The notes under the pieces are model-generated. The model made no database searches. It was not told the DNA's origin and saw nothing but the letters and a program-made list of their open reading frames with translations. A DNA stretch of 64,000 nt, from the IMG/VR virus record IMGVR_UViG_3300042691_005081, positions 1 to 64,000 of that record. One strand, written 5' to 3'. The stretch's first letter is position 1; the number at the start of each line of letters is the position of its first letter. Source of the stretch: a virus. Below, in pieces: positions 1 to 8,856 of this stretch. The position numbers and the translations under genes are program-made.

Positions 1-10
1 TATAAACATT

Positions 11-274
11 ATGCAAAAACCAAATTATTATAAACAAATTCTACAAATACTAGAGAGAATACGTAAAGCTCATCCCTCTCATAATATGGGAAAACATCTT
101 TCTACAGCATTAGATGGTTCTGATGTTTGGGGAATTTCAGATAGAGCATTATTCTTCTCTCTACAAAAATATGAAATAGAATTAAACATAGATGCTCATC
201 ATGAAGATGAAATAGAAGACATAATAAAAAATTCAATGAACCTTTCCTCAGAAGATTTGTTAGAGGAAGAATAA
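11..274 (+). CDS. Small acidic protein upstream of the terminase genes
   Basis: This is an 87-residue soluble protein of unknown function. It has a central WGISD stretch (about residues 40-44) and an acidic C-terminus rich in Glu and Asp. No membrane segment or metal site is visible. It starts at the first ATG of the window, and the next gene begins only eight bases after its stop, so the two are probably co-transcribed. Its place two genes before the large terminase suggests a packaging or head accessory role, but that rests on position alone. The true start could lie upstream if the reading frame continues outside the window, although the ATG has a normal A-rich leader. Confidence 0.75.
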   Translation: MQKPNYYKQILQILERIRKAHPSHNMGKHLSTALDGSDVWGISDRALFFSLQKYEIELNIDAHHEDEIEDIIKNSMNLSSEDLLEEE

Positions 275-282
275 ACTACATA

Positions 283-603
283 ATGGCAATAAAGAAAAAT
301 AATTATATATCTGCAGAATTAGAATTTGCAGAAAAAAGTCTTCAGCAATGGAGAGATTATATAGAATCAAATCCTGTAGACCAAATACAGGATAGATGGG
401 GTAAAAAAGAAATGCCTAAGGGTGGATATGCACACGTAGTTACAGCTACAGCAGAATCTCAAATTAAATGTGTACAAGATACACTAACTAAATATCTTCA
501 ATTACTAGAAGTGGTAGATAAATTAAGAGAAAAAGAAGAAGCTAAACAAACTTTAGTTAGAGGACAACAAACTCTTTCCCCAATTGAAGCTGGAGATATA
601 TAA
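283..603 (+). CDS. Candidate small terminase subunit
   Basis: This 106-residue, mostly helical and charged protein lies directly upstream of the large terminase, with two bases between the genes. A long amphipathic helix at about residues 60-90 could oligomerise. Small terminase subunits are usually helical, 100-200 residues long and placed just before terL, so this is the best candidate in the window, but no helix-turn-helix can be read with confidence. The leader reads AACTACAT then A then ATGGC, a pattern shared with the genes at 5423 and 8962. It could equally be another small head-assembly factor. Confidence 0.6.
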   Translation: MAIKKNNYISAELEFAEKSLQQWRDYIESNPVDQIQDRWGKKEMPKGGYAHVVTATAESQIKCVQDTLTKYLQLLEVVDKLREKEEAKQTLVRGQQTLSPIEAGDI

Positions 604-605
604 TT

Positions 606-2693
606 ATGTACCAAAAAAACACAAAAAATATTTGGTTTCCTAATCAAAAGGAACCCCTCTATGATCCTTCTGATTTAGAGGTAATGAATATTTTTACTGA
701 ATATTGGAGAAAAGAAAAACAAAGATGCATACATGGTTTTGATATAGGGGGAGTACATATTCCAGGAAGATTATACTTTCATACAGTTTATTGGAGTATT
801 GCTGCTTACACTGAAAGAAAGGTTGGAAAAGAAACTAGAAAAATAAGAGAAATAATAACTCCTATATTAAGGGATATAGACTGGGATATATTTAATGATT
901 TAGAAAGGTGTGATATAGAAGGGAAATTTTATGATTTAGTGGGAAGTAGAGATTTTGGTAAATCAATTATTGCAGGGTCTTGTTCTGGTTGGCAATATAC
1001 ATTTTTTTCTAATTCAGAAGTAGTTATATCTGGGGGAGTAACAAACTATATTAAACTTGTTACAGATAAGATAGAAGATGGATTATTAAATCTACATCCT
1101 ATGTTCCAAAAACAAAGACTTACTTCTGATTGGAAGAAAGAAATAGTTGCAGGATGGAAAAATAAACAAACAAATTTAGCTGACCCTAAATCTTCTATGT
1201 CTTCTATTAAAGTTAGAAACTATGAGAATGGTACAAAAACAATGGCTGCTAATGGTACTCGTCCAGCTTTCCATTTAATAGATGAAATAGGAACTATTAA
1301 AAATCTAATTGGTTGTATTAAAGATAGTGATGGATGTTGGTGGTCTGGGGGTGGTTCTAAACCATCTTGTTTAGTTTTTAGAACAGGTACAGGTGGAGAT
1401 ATGGAAGTAGGAAAAGAAGCAGCGGAAGTTTTCTTTAACCCTTTTTCTTATAACTCATTAGAGTTTGATAATCCAGAAGCTCCTGGTAAAAAAATGGGAA
1501 GATTTGTTTCTGCTTTAAGGGCTAGAATGACATTTAAAAGAGAAGGAACTTTATATGAATATTTAACAGTAAATCTTGGAATGGATATTCCAGAAAATGA
1601 AGATTTAAAAAAAATAAAAATATTAATATCTGAAGAAGAAAGAGCTAAAGAAGAGTGGTGGGATATTGAATATGATAAAGCTGTTAAATCAGGAAACCCA
1701 AAAACAATATTAAAATTCAAAGCATATTGGCCATTAAAAGCTTCTGATTCATTTCTAATTTTAACTAGAAATGATTTTGATATAGAACTTGCTAAAAGAC
1801 ATCAATTTAGATTAAAATCTCAAGAAGCTAAAGGAAGTAATGTAGAATTATTTTTAAATGAAACAGGAACTATTTCTCATAGTTTTTCTGATAAATTAGT
1901 TATTACAGAATTTCCAGTAAAAACACAAAACAAAGATGCCCCTGTAGTTATATATGAATTCCCAATAGAAAATCCTCCATATGGTTTATATGTCTGCGGA
2001 GTTGACCCTTACAGACAAGGAAAGTCTGCTTATAGTGACTCATTAGGTGCTGTGTACATATACAAACGTATGAACTCTATAACAGGAGAAAAGTATCAAG
2101 ATATGTTTGTTGCTTCTTATGTTGCCAGACCAAATGATAAAACAAAATGGCATGAACAAGCAAGACTTTTAATAAAATATTATAATGCTAGAACGCTTGT
2201 AGAAAATGATGAAATATCTTTCATTGATTACATGGTTGCAAAAGGAGACTCACATTATTTAGAAAGACAACCACAATGGCTTACAGAAATAGTTCCTAAT
2301 ACAACAGTTAGAAGAGAGTTTGGAATACATCGTTCAGCAGAAAAAATTAGAACATTTCTACATGGATGTATTAAAAAATACATGGAAGAAATTGTACATA
2401 AAGAGACTGATAATGATGGTAATACAATAAAAGAAATTCAAGGTATTACTAAAATATTAGATCCAATGCTTTTAGAAGAAGTTATACAATTTGATGATGA
2501 TTTAAACGTAGATAGATTAGTAGCAGCAGAACTTGCCATAGCACTAGCTATGAAAATGGATCCGCTATATGGAGCTGTAGGAGTGAAGGAAGATGTTCGT
2601 ATAACATCGTTATATACAAAGAAAAAAAGAAACACATTATTCTCTGAATCATCAGGGATGTTTAATAATAACAAACGCAAATTATTTATATAA
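606..2693 (+). CDS. terL: Terminase large subunit (ATPase and nuclease)
   Basis: This 695-residue DNA-packaging motor has both expected domains. In the ATPase domain the Walker A motif reads GSRDFGKS (residues 113-120), with Walker B as FHLIDE (D226, E227). In the RNase H-like nuclease domain the first acidic motif is CGVDPYRQG (D467), a second acidic site lies in LVENDE, and a third lies in DDDLNVDRLVA (D636 is the best candidate). The length is normal for a crAss-like or T4-like TerL. The enzyme cuts concatemeric genomes and pumps DNA through the portal, which is the next gene and overlaps it by one base (TAATG). No intein or intron is visible. Confidence 0.95.
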   Translation: MYQKNTKNIWFPNQKEPLYDPSDLEVMNIFTEYWRKEKQRCIHGFDIGGVHIPGRLYFHTVYWSIAAYTERKVGKETRKIREIITPILRDIDWDIFNDLERCDIEGKFYDLVGSRDFGKSIIAGSCSGWQYTFFSNSEVVISGGVTNYIKLVTDKIEDGLLNLHPMFQKQRLTSDWKKEIVAGWKNKQTNLADPKSSMSSIKVRNYENGTKTMAANGTRPAFHLIDEIGTIKNLIGCIKDSDGCWWSGGGSKPSCLVFRTGTGGDMEVGKEAAEVFFNPFSYNSLEFDNPEAPGKKMGRFVSALRARMTFKREGTLYEYLTVNLGMDIPENEDLKKIKILISEEERAKEEWWDIEYDKAVKSGNPKTILKFKAYWPLKASDSFLILTRNDFDIELAKRHQFRLKSQEAKGSNVELFLNETGTISHSFSDKLVITEFPVKTQNKDAPVVIYEFPIENPPYGLYVCGVDPYRQGKSAYSDSLGAVYIYKRMNSITGEKYQDMFVASYVARPNDKTKWHEQARLLIKYYNARTLVENDEISFIDYMVAKGDSHYLERQPQWLTEIVPNTTVRREFGIHRSAEKIRTFLHGCIKKYMEEIVHKETDNDGNTIKEIQGITKILDPMLLEEVIQFDDDLNVDRLVAAELAIALAMKMDPLYGAVGVKEDVRITSLYTKKKRNTLFSESSGMFNNNKRKLFI

Positions 2694-5278
2694 TGGCTAT
2701 AATTAGGTATACTAAAGACGCAACAATCAGATACGCTTACCTCAATATCTTCCCTGATCAGTTTAAAACAGAGGAAGAAAAAAAAGATGAGAGTTGGATA
2801 AAAAATACAATGGATTATTTTTCCAATAAAGCATATGCTGAATACATTAAAAACAGAGATACATTTGTTCCTAATTATGATTTAATGAAGGGAATTCTTC
2901 GTATGGAAGATTTCTATCAAGAACCAGAAGTTAGAAGTTTTACAGATGTTCTTACAGCTGATTTAGAACTTCCTGCATACGTGAAGATGTATTCAATTAT
3001 CACCACTCCTGTAAATGAATTAGTAGGTGAAATATCTAAAAGACCTGATACATTTAGAGTGAAGGCTTTTGATGATGACAGTAAGGCAGAAGAGCTACAA
3101 TTTAAAACAGATACTCTTCAAGAATATGTCATTAATAAAGCAAAACAACAAATTCTTTCAAAAGCAGCTATAGCAGGAGAAGAAATTGATGAAGAACAAC
3201 TAGAACAAATGACAATGGAACAAGTGAAAGATCAACTTGACTCATATACTTCTATAGCTGAAAAATGGGCCAATCATGTTCTTACTTGTCAAAAAGCTGA
3301 ATTTAATTTAAAAGAAAAATCAGAAGATGCCTTTAGAGATATGTTAATATCTGGCAGAGAATTTTATCATATATATGAAGACAACTCAAAACTTGGATTT
3401 AATATTGAAGTGGCCAACCCAAAAAACACTTGGTTTCTTACTACTCCTGATAGAAAATACATATCAGATCCCACAGGGAGAGCTCAAGGTGCATATGCTG
3501 CTGGTACAGTACAAGTTATGGAGCTTTCGGAGATCATTGAAAGCATACCAGATCTTACAAAAGAGGAAATAGATCACCTCAGAAGTTCTCTTCAAGATTA
3601 TGGCTTAATTAATGTTAGAGAATCCAACCTTGGTAATCCAGATGCTATTCCAGGCCAAGACTCTGTAATGTATGATACATTTGATCCATTAGTGTTACAG
3701 ACACGTATGATTATTGAATCAGAAATGAAAGAGAATAATGATGGCCTTAAAGACTTTTTAGGACTCACAAATAATGTTAGCTCATTTGGTTATAAATATG
3801 TTGTTGTTAGAAGTTATTGGATTAGTAAAAGAAAAATAGGAAAGCTTATATACATAGATGAAATGGGTAATGAACAATCTATGCTTGTTGATGAAACCTA
3901 TAAATCAAAAACTATCCCTACACAACAATCATTAGAATGGGGATGGATAAATGAATGGTATCAAGGAACTAAAATAGGCCCAGACATCTATCACATAAAA
4001 CCATTTAAATTATTAAATTATTGTCCTATAATAGGAACAACATATGAAGTGAAGAATACAGAGGCTAAATCCCTGGTTGACTTAATGAAACCATTTCAAG
4101 TAATATATAATGTATGTATGAACCAATTATATAAACTCCTTGAAAAAGAAGTTGGTAAAGTACAACTTATGTCATTAAGACATATTCCTATTCCTAAAGA
4201 TGGAGATGCACAAGATGCTTTAGATTTATGGGAAATGGAAGCACGTAATAGAGGAGTAGTATTTATTGATGATAGTCCAGAAAATTTAAAATCTCCTAGT
4301 TCATTCAATCAATTTACATCTTTAGATCTTACACGTACATCAGAAATACAATCTCGTTATACATTAGCACAACAAATTAAAATTGAATGTTGGGAACTTA
4401 TAGGTATGTCTAAACAACGTATGGGATCTATATCAGCATCTGAAAGTGCGACAGGAACTAATACAGCAATGCAACAATCATATTCTCAAACAGAACCATT
4501 GTTTATTGCACACGAATATGTAATGGGACAACTATATCAAGGTATTATAGATGCTGCATTATATATAGCAAGTTCAAAACCACAAAGTACGCTATCATAT
4601 ATTACATCAGAGGGATTATCTGCATTTGTACAAGTGAATGGAGATGATTTAAAGTTTAGAGATCTTAAAGTGTTCCCTACTAATAGACCAGAAGATAAAC
4701 AAATGTTTGATGAGCTTAGAGCACTTGCACAACCTCTTATGCAGAATGGTGGTTCATTATATGATGTAATAGAACTATATAGCACTAAGTCTATGAGAGA
4801 AATGAAGAAAACATTCAAAGATCTTAGAGACAAACAAGAAGCACAGCAACAGCAGCAAATGCAAATGCAACAACAACAGCTTAATCAACAAAAAGAGCAG
4901 GCAGAAGCTCAATTGCAACAACAAATGCAAATGCAACAAGAGCAACAAGCTAATGATAATTATCAAAAAGAACTTGATAGAATATCTAAAGAAAAAATAG
5001 CTATTATACAAGCTACAGGATTTGGTAAAGTGGAATCAGAAGATGTTAATGATAATTTAGTTCCTGATGTATTAGAAATGAGTAGACTAGCAAGTGATCA
5101 GGATAAAGCTGCTAAAGATTACGGATTAAAAATGGCAGATATTCAATCTAAAAATAAACAAGCTGCAGATAAATTAGCTGTTGAAAAAGAAAAAATTGCT
5201 GTTGCAAGAGAAAATATGGCTAATGATTTACAAATAGCAAAGGAAAATGCCAAAGGGCGTAATAACAAAAAAAGTTAA
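2693..5278 (+). CDS. Portal protein
   Basis: This 861-residue protein sits directly after the large terminase with a TAATG overlap, the usual place for the portal. The body is mixed helix and strand and carries stretches seen in long portals, such as the segment with PVNELVGEISKRP near residue 105. At about residues 717-756 a Gln/Met-rich run gives a long coiled coil, followed by a charged helical tail. That tail resembles the extended C-terminal helical barrel of podovirus portals. At about 860 residues it is long, as is usual in crAss-like phages. It would form the dodecameric DNA channel and the docking site for terminase and neck proteins. The call rests on position, size and general character rather than one diagnostic motif. 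Confidence 0.85.
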   Translation: MAIIRYTKDATIRYAYLNIFPDQFKTEEEKKDESWIKNTMDYFSNKAYAEYIKNRDTFVPNYDLMKGILRMEDFYQEPEVRSFTDVLTADLELPAYVKMYSIITTPVNELVGEISKRPDTFRVKAFDDDSKAEELQFKTDTLQEYVINKAKQQILSKAAIAGEEIDEEQLEQMTMEQVKDQLDSYTSIAEKWANHVLTCQKAEFNLKEKSEDAFRDMLISGREFYHIYEDNSKLGFNIEVANPKNTWFLTTPDRKYISDPTGRAQGAYAAGTVQVMELSEIIESIPDLTKEEIDHLRSSLQDYGLINVRESNLGNPDAIPGQDSVMYDTFDPLVLQTRMIIESEMKENNDGLKDFLGLTNNVSSFGYKYVVVRSYWISKRKIGKLIYIDEMGNEQSMLVDETYKSKTIPTQQSLEWGWINEWYQGTKIGPDIYHIKPFKLLNYCPIIGTTYEVKNTEAKSLVDLMKPFQVIYNVCMNQLYKLLEKEVGKVQLMSLRHIPIPKDGDAQDALDLWEMEARNRGVVFIDDSPENLKSPSSFNQFTSLDLTRTSEIQSRYTLAQQIKIECWELIGMSKQRMGSISASESATGTNTAMQQSYSQTEPLFIAHEYVMGQLYQGIIDAALYIASSKPQSTLSYITSEGLSAFVQVNGDDLKFRDLKVFPTNRPEDKQMFDELRALAQPLMQNGGSLYDVIELYSTKSMREMKKTFKDLRDKQEAQQQQQMQMQQQQLNQQKEQAEAQLQQQMQMQQEQQANDNYQKELDRISKEKIAIIQATGFGKVESEDVNDNLVPDVLEMSRLASDQDKAAKDYGLKMADIQSKNKQAADKLAVEKEKIAVARENMANDLQIAKENAKGRNNKKS

Positions 5279-5358
5279 AAAAAGTTTTCTTTTTTACAGA
5301 AGAAAAAAACATTAATGCTATATTACCCAAAAAATTGAATGATATAGTGTAATAACTC

Positions 5359-5389
5359 TTTGATATTAGAAATTCTTATTATACTTTTA
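5359..5389 (+). promoter_or_regulatory. Bacteroidota-type promoter before the capsid block
   Basis: TTTG at 5359-5362 is followed after 19 bases by TACTTTTA at 5382-5389. This fits the Bacteroidota σ70 pattern of TTTG near -33 and TAnnTTTG near -7, with A in place of the final G. Transcription would start near 5395, about 28 bases before the ATG at 5423. It lies in a 144-base gap that also has a weak hairpin (TTTTCTT/AAGAAAA, about 5285-5306). No experimental support is available. Confidence 0.5.
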
Positions 5390-5422
5390 CATAAATAAAA
5401 CCAAACATTAATACAACTACAT

Positions 5423-6646
5423 ATGGCTAATGATTTAGATAACTTTAGTATCCAAGGTACTATGGAAATGGGAATGGGTAATCAAGAATTACTTCAAGGA
5501 CTTTTTGAACCTGAAACAGCATCATCTAATCCAGAAGATGTCACTCCTATTATAAAAGATGCAGAACCCACAACCCCTCCTGTTAAACCAGAAGTGCCGA
5601 AAGGCAAAGAAATAACACCAGTGGCAGAAGATGCTTCTGACAAAGAAAAAGGACAAGCTCTTATTTCAAATTTCTTAGGAGATGATGAAGAAGAAGAAGA
5701 AAATGAAGAACCTGCACCTATTGTTGAAAATTCAGAAGAAGAAGAAGAAGTAGAAACAACACAATTTACTGCTTTAACTAATGACCTTTACAAATTAGGA
5801 GTTTTTACAACTGATGAAGGAGAAACACCAGAACCAGTAAATACTCCAGAAGAATTTTTAGAAAGATTTACTAATGAAAAGAAAAAAGGTGCTCAAGAAA
5901 TTGTACAAAATTTCATAGGACAATTTGGAGAAGATTATCAAGATGCTTTTGATGCCATATTTGTAAAAGGAGTTAATCCAAAAGACTACTTCACTACATA
6001 TAATAATGTTGTTGGATTTGCTGAAATGGATTTATCCATAGAAGATAATCAAATTGTAATAATGAAACAAGCCTTAGCTAATCAAGGCTTTGATCCAGAA
6101 GATATAGAAACAGAAGTTGAAAGACTTAAAAATTATGGTGATTTAGAAAGTGTTGCTACTAAAAACCATAAAGTGTTAGTTAAAAAAGAAGCAGCTAAAT
6201 TACAAGAACTAGAAGCTAAATCTGAAGCTGAGTTACAACAAAAAACTCAAATTAGAAATAAGTATATAGAGAACGTACAAACCATTCTACAAGAAAAAGT
6301 TAAAACAAAAGAATTTGATGGTATTCCCATCAATCCAAAATTAGCAGGTGAACTACAAGATTTCTTATTAGTTGATAAATGGAAAACTCCATCAGGAGAA
6401 ACATTAACAGACTTTGATCGTGCTATTTTGGATATGAAAAGACCAGAAAATCATGCAATGAAAGTTAAACTAGGACTTATCATGAAAATGTTAGAAAAAG
6501 ATCCTACATTATCAACTATACAAAAAACAGGTGTTACCAAAAAATCCAATGAACTATTTGGAGAAGTAGCAAGACAAGTAACAAAAGTTAAAACAGGTGG
6601 TCCATCATCAACTGGTGGCACTAACACAAAATCATGGTTTTCATAA
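5423..6646 (+). CDS. Scaffolding-like capsid assembly protein
   Basis: This 407-residue, very acidic protein lies between portal and major capsid protein, where scaffolds are normally encoded. The first 120 residues are low-complexity and disordered, rich in Glu, Pro and Thr. The middle and C-terminal parts are helical, with a Lys/Glu coiled coil at about residues 235-300. The C-terminus is Gly/Ser/Thr-rich. Scaffolds are typically acidic, helical and weakly conserved, so the composition agrees. No protease catalytic triad is visible, so a prohead protease is less likely. A promoter candidate lies just upstream, and a shared A-rich leader ending in AACTACAT precedes the ATG. Confidence 0.65.
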   Translation: MANDLDNFSIQGTMEMGMGNQELLQGLFEPETASSNPEDVTPIIKDAEPTTPPVKPEVPKGKEITPVAEDASDKEKGQALISNFLGDDEEEEENEEPAPIVENSEEEEEVETTQFTALTNDLYKLGVFTTDEGETPEPVNTPEEFLERFTNEKKKGAQEIVQNFIGQFGEDYQDAFDAIFVKGVNPKDYFTTYNNVVGFAEMDLSIEDNQIVIMKQALANQGFDPEDIETEVERLKNYGDLESVATKNHKVLVKKEAAKLQELEAKSEAELQQKTQIRNKYIENVQTILQEKVKTKEFDGIPINPKLAGELQDFLLVDKWKTPSGETLTDFDRAILDMKRPENHAMKVKLGLIMKMLEKDPTLSTIQKTGVTKKSNELFGEVARQVTKVKTGGPSSTGGTNTKSWFS

Positions 6647-6681
6647 CAAATAAATTAATAATTAATAAAAACGAATAAAAA

Positions 6682-8244
6682 ATGGCAATTCAAACACTTC
6701 CTGGAGTAACGGGGTTTCAATATGCACGTGTAGCGTCAATGGACAAACGTGCTGTAGGAAAATTGACTGACTCTAATCACTTGGAGTCTTTCCACTCCAC
6801 TGAACCTGCAGACTATGATAAAAAAATTATCAGTTTGTATACACAGAGTTCATTGTATAGCAATGACTTTTTAGACATGATCAACAAAAGCACTCCTTAT
6901 TACATTGATAATAACAGTGATGCTTGGAAATGGCAAATAGCTGTTCCTTACAAATTCCCAAAAATTATTGATGTTCCTCAATCTACATTAGATTTAATGT
7001 CTTCTGGTAAAACAGGTGTAGATGGTCAAGAATTTAATTTAGTATTAGACACTAATGAATTCTCTAAAAATGCTATTGTATCTGTAGGTACACGTCAATA
7101 TGGTCCACGTTTCTATGTAATTAAAGATCCACAACCTTGGAACATGGGGTATTTATATACATTTACATTAGTAAGTGATAATCCTCAAATTGATTTTGTA
7201 AACCCTACATTTTTACAACATGGTATTGAACTAGAATTAGTTGATGCTGCTATTGGTGAGTTTGATCAAGATCTTTTAGGATTACCAAGATTGGGTGAAC
7301 AAATCACAATGTTTGAATCATTATCTAGTGCATATGGTTATGAGCACAAAATTACAGAATGGGCTGATGATAAAACAATGAGAGATGCTTCTGGTAAACC
7401 ATTAGATATTTTAGTATATGCTCCACAACGTAGAAATCAATTACCTTTAACACGTAATGATGTTAAATGGGAACCATTTATTGAGTTCTGGATGCGTAAA
7501 TCAATGTTAGAATTAAAAGTTAAACGTATGATCTGGGCTAAACCAGGTACAGTTAAAACTAATGGTTCTAAACAAGAATTAAAAAGAACATCTGCTGGTG
7601 TATATCACAGAATGCGTAACAATGGAAACTTGGTACAATATAATAGAGGGGAATTTTCTGCTAACTTGATTCGTTCAGTATTTGGAGATTTGTTCTATAG
7701 AAGAGTGGATGTAAAAGACCGTTCTGTAAAAATGTATACTAATGAAGCTGGATTCGATGTATTCCAACAAGCTTTGAAAAATGATGCATTAAATTCTGGT
7801 CTAACATTAATGGCAGATAGCGGAAATAGATTTATGCAAGGAGAAGGACAACACATCACTTATAACTTTGCATTTGATGCAATGGTTACACGTGAAACTG
7901 GTAGAGTTGAACTTATCCACTTAAAAGAATTAGATTTACCACAAACTAATTTAGAGTTTGGACAAAACAAAAAATCTACTCCTGTATTTATGGTGTTTGA
8001 TGTGTCTCCAATGTCTGATGGTTCAATGGTGAATAACATTAGAGAAGTGAGAATGAAAGGTGCTCCTTCTATGACATGGGGGTATATTGATGGTACTCGT
8101 CACCACTTAGGTTTTGCTAAGTCTCAAGGTATGAGTTCAGCTAATAAATTCCCAGGATACGAAATCTGGATGAAAGACAGATGTGATGTATTTATTGAAG
8201 ATTTATCTAGAACTGTGTTGATCGAGGAAATTCCACAATTCTAA
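6682..8244 (+). CDS. Major capsid protein
   Basis: This 520-residue protein follows the scaffold-like gene and has the size and place of a crAss-like major capsid protein. It is expected to adopt the HK97 fold. The sequence is rich in β-structure and aromatic residues with almost no low complexity, and it lacks a signal peptide and membrane segments. The early part is codon-biased toward common codons (for example repeated CGT for Arg and TTG for Leu near the start), which fits very high expression. It would form the hexamers and pentamers of the icosahedral head. The downstream 250 bases hold structured RNA rather than a gene, so its transcript may end or be processed there. Confidence 0.85.
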   Translation: MAIQTLPGVTGFQYARVASMDKRAVGKLTDSNHLESFHSTEPADYDKKIISLYTQSSLYSNDFLDMINKSTPYYIDNNSDAWKWQIAVPYKFPKIIDVPQSTLDLMSSGKTGVDGQEFNLVLDTNEFSKNAIVSVGTRQYGPRFYVIKDPQPWNMGYLYTFTLVSDNPQIDFVNPTFLQHGIELELVDAAIGEFDQDLLGLPRLGEQITMFESLSSAYGYEHKITEWADDKTMRDASGKPLDILVYAPQRRNQLPLTRNDVKWEPFIEFWMRKSMLELKVKRMIWAKPGTVKTNGSKQELKRTSAGVYHRMRNNGNLVQYNRGEFSANLIRSVFGDLFYRRVDVKDRSVKMYTNEAGFDVFQQALKNDALNSGLTLMADSGNRFMQGEGQHITYNFAFDAMVTRETGRVELIHLKELDLPQTNLEFGQNKKSTPVFMVFDVSPMSDGSMVNNIREVRMKGAPSMTWGYIDGTRHHLGFAKSQGMSSANKFPGYEIWMKDRCDVFIEDLSRTVLIEEIPQF

Positions 8245-8257
8245 TAATAGTAAAAGT

Positions 8258-8434
8258 AGTTACTACGCCAAGAAGAATAATTACTCATTTAGGAGTTGTA
8301 GGCGTACCAGAGTAACTCATTTATTCCGAGAAAAATCCCCTCACCTCCTCTCCCTCCTAGAGGGGATGATTCTCAACCCAGAGTGTTTGATATGGATAGT
8401 ATCCATGATCAGGTTCCTTCGGTGGAACCACTCT
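8258..8434 (+). ncRNA. Structured RNA island with three stem-loop units
   Basis: The 250-base gap after the capsid gene holds three consecutive foldable units. The first spans 8258-8317: AGTTACT pairs with AGTAACT outside and ACGCC with GGCGT inside. The second spans 8328-8374: GAGAA pairs with TTCTC, then ATCCCCTC with GAGGGGAT around a 17-base loop. The third spans 8380-8434: an outer AGAGTG/CACTCT stem closes two hairpins, GGAT-AGT-ATCC and GGTTCC-TTCGGT-GGAACC. By hand count about half of 8328-8434 is G+C, far above the flanking genes. None of the units has a U-tract, so they are not ordinary terminators. They could be one non-coding RNA, 3' UTR elements or tRNA remnants; no known family was recognised. 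Confidence 0.5.
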
Positions 8435-8440
8435 ACAAAT

Positions 8441-8480
8441 CGCGTGGTAGAGCAGTGGTAGCTCAGCAGGCTCATAACCT
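8441..8480 (+). pseudogene. 5' half of an initiator-type tRNA (CAT), cut in the anticodon stem
   Basis: The strand reads as a canonical tRNA 5' half. The acceptor strand is CGCGTGG (8441-8447), then TA, then a perfect D-arm GAGC-AGTGGTA-GCTC (8450-8464). An A is followed by the anticodon strand GCAGG (8466-8470), the loop CTCATAA with anticodon CAT (8471-8477), and only CCT of the return strand. After 8480 the tRNA pattern is lost and the HNH gene begins at 8495. The acceptor strand would pair with CCACGCA at 8923-8929 except for a C1/A72 mismatch, the hallmark of bacterial initiator tRNA. It is either a truncated remnant or the 5' exon of a split tRNA. Confidence 0.6.
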
Positions 8481-8494
8481 AATATAAACTAAAT

Positions 8495-8854
8495 GTGGCT
8501 TATAAAAATAAAAAAGACCAAGCAGAAGCAGCAAAGCGTCATTATGATTTAAATAAAGATAAAGTTAAAGCAAGAACAAAAGCAAATAATATTATATCTT
8601 TAGAAAGAAATCGTAATTTTGTTTGGAATTATTTAAAGAATAATCCATGTATAGATTGTGGAGAAATAGATCCAGTAGTTTTAGAATTTGATCATAGAGA
8701 TACTACAACAAAAAAGTTTTCTATTTCTAATGCTATAAGACAAAAAATTTCTATTAAATCTATAACAGAAGAAATAGAAAAGTGTGATGTTAGATGTGCA
8801 AATTGTCATAGAAGAAAAACAGCAATTCAATTTAACTATTACAAAATAAAATAA
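8495..8854 (+). CDS. HNH homing endonuclease (GTG start)
   Basis: This 119-residue HNH nuclease begins with GTG; an in-frame TAA at 8480 rules out a longer form, and the ATG at 8493 is in another frame. The N-terminal 40 residues are basic and helical. Zinc-binding pairs lie at C52/C55 and C101/C104, the catalytic region is LEFDHRD (H67), and the closing motif is CANCHRRKT (H105). This matches small free-standing phage HNH endonucleases, which cut recipient DNA and spread by repair. The gene lies between a tRNA 5' half and a complete tRNA(CAT)-like sequence, so a tRNA gene is the likely target site. The stop ends three bases before the downstream tRNA begins. Confidence 0.9.
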   Translation: MAYKNKKDQAEAAKRHYDLNKDKVKARTKANNIISLERNRNFVWNYLKNNPCIDCGEIDPVVLEFDHRDTTTKKFSISNAIRQKISIKSITEEIEKCDVRCANCHRRKTAIQFNYYKIK

Positions 8855-8856
8855 AT

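Noticed and set aside
4775-5011. Minus-strand Leu-rich ORF resembling a membrane protein
   Set aside because: It mirrors the Gln-rich coiled coil of the portal; CAA/CAG codons read as Leu on the other strand.
5285-5306. Terminator after the portal gene
   Set aside because: TTTTCTT/AAGAAAA forms a weak A/T stem followed by A-rich sequence instead of a T-tract.
8380-8434. A tRNA gene
   Set aside because: It closes with an acceptor-like stem and a T-arm-like hairpin, but the loop is six bases, no anticodon arm is present and the length is too short.
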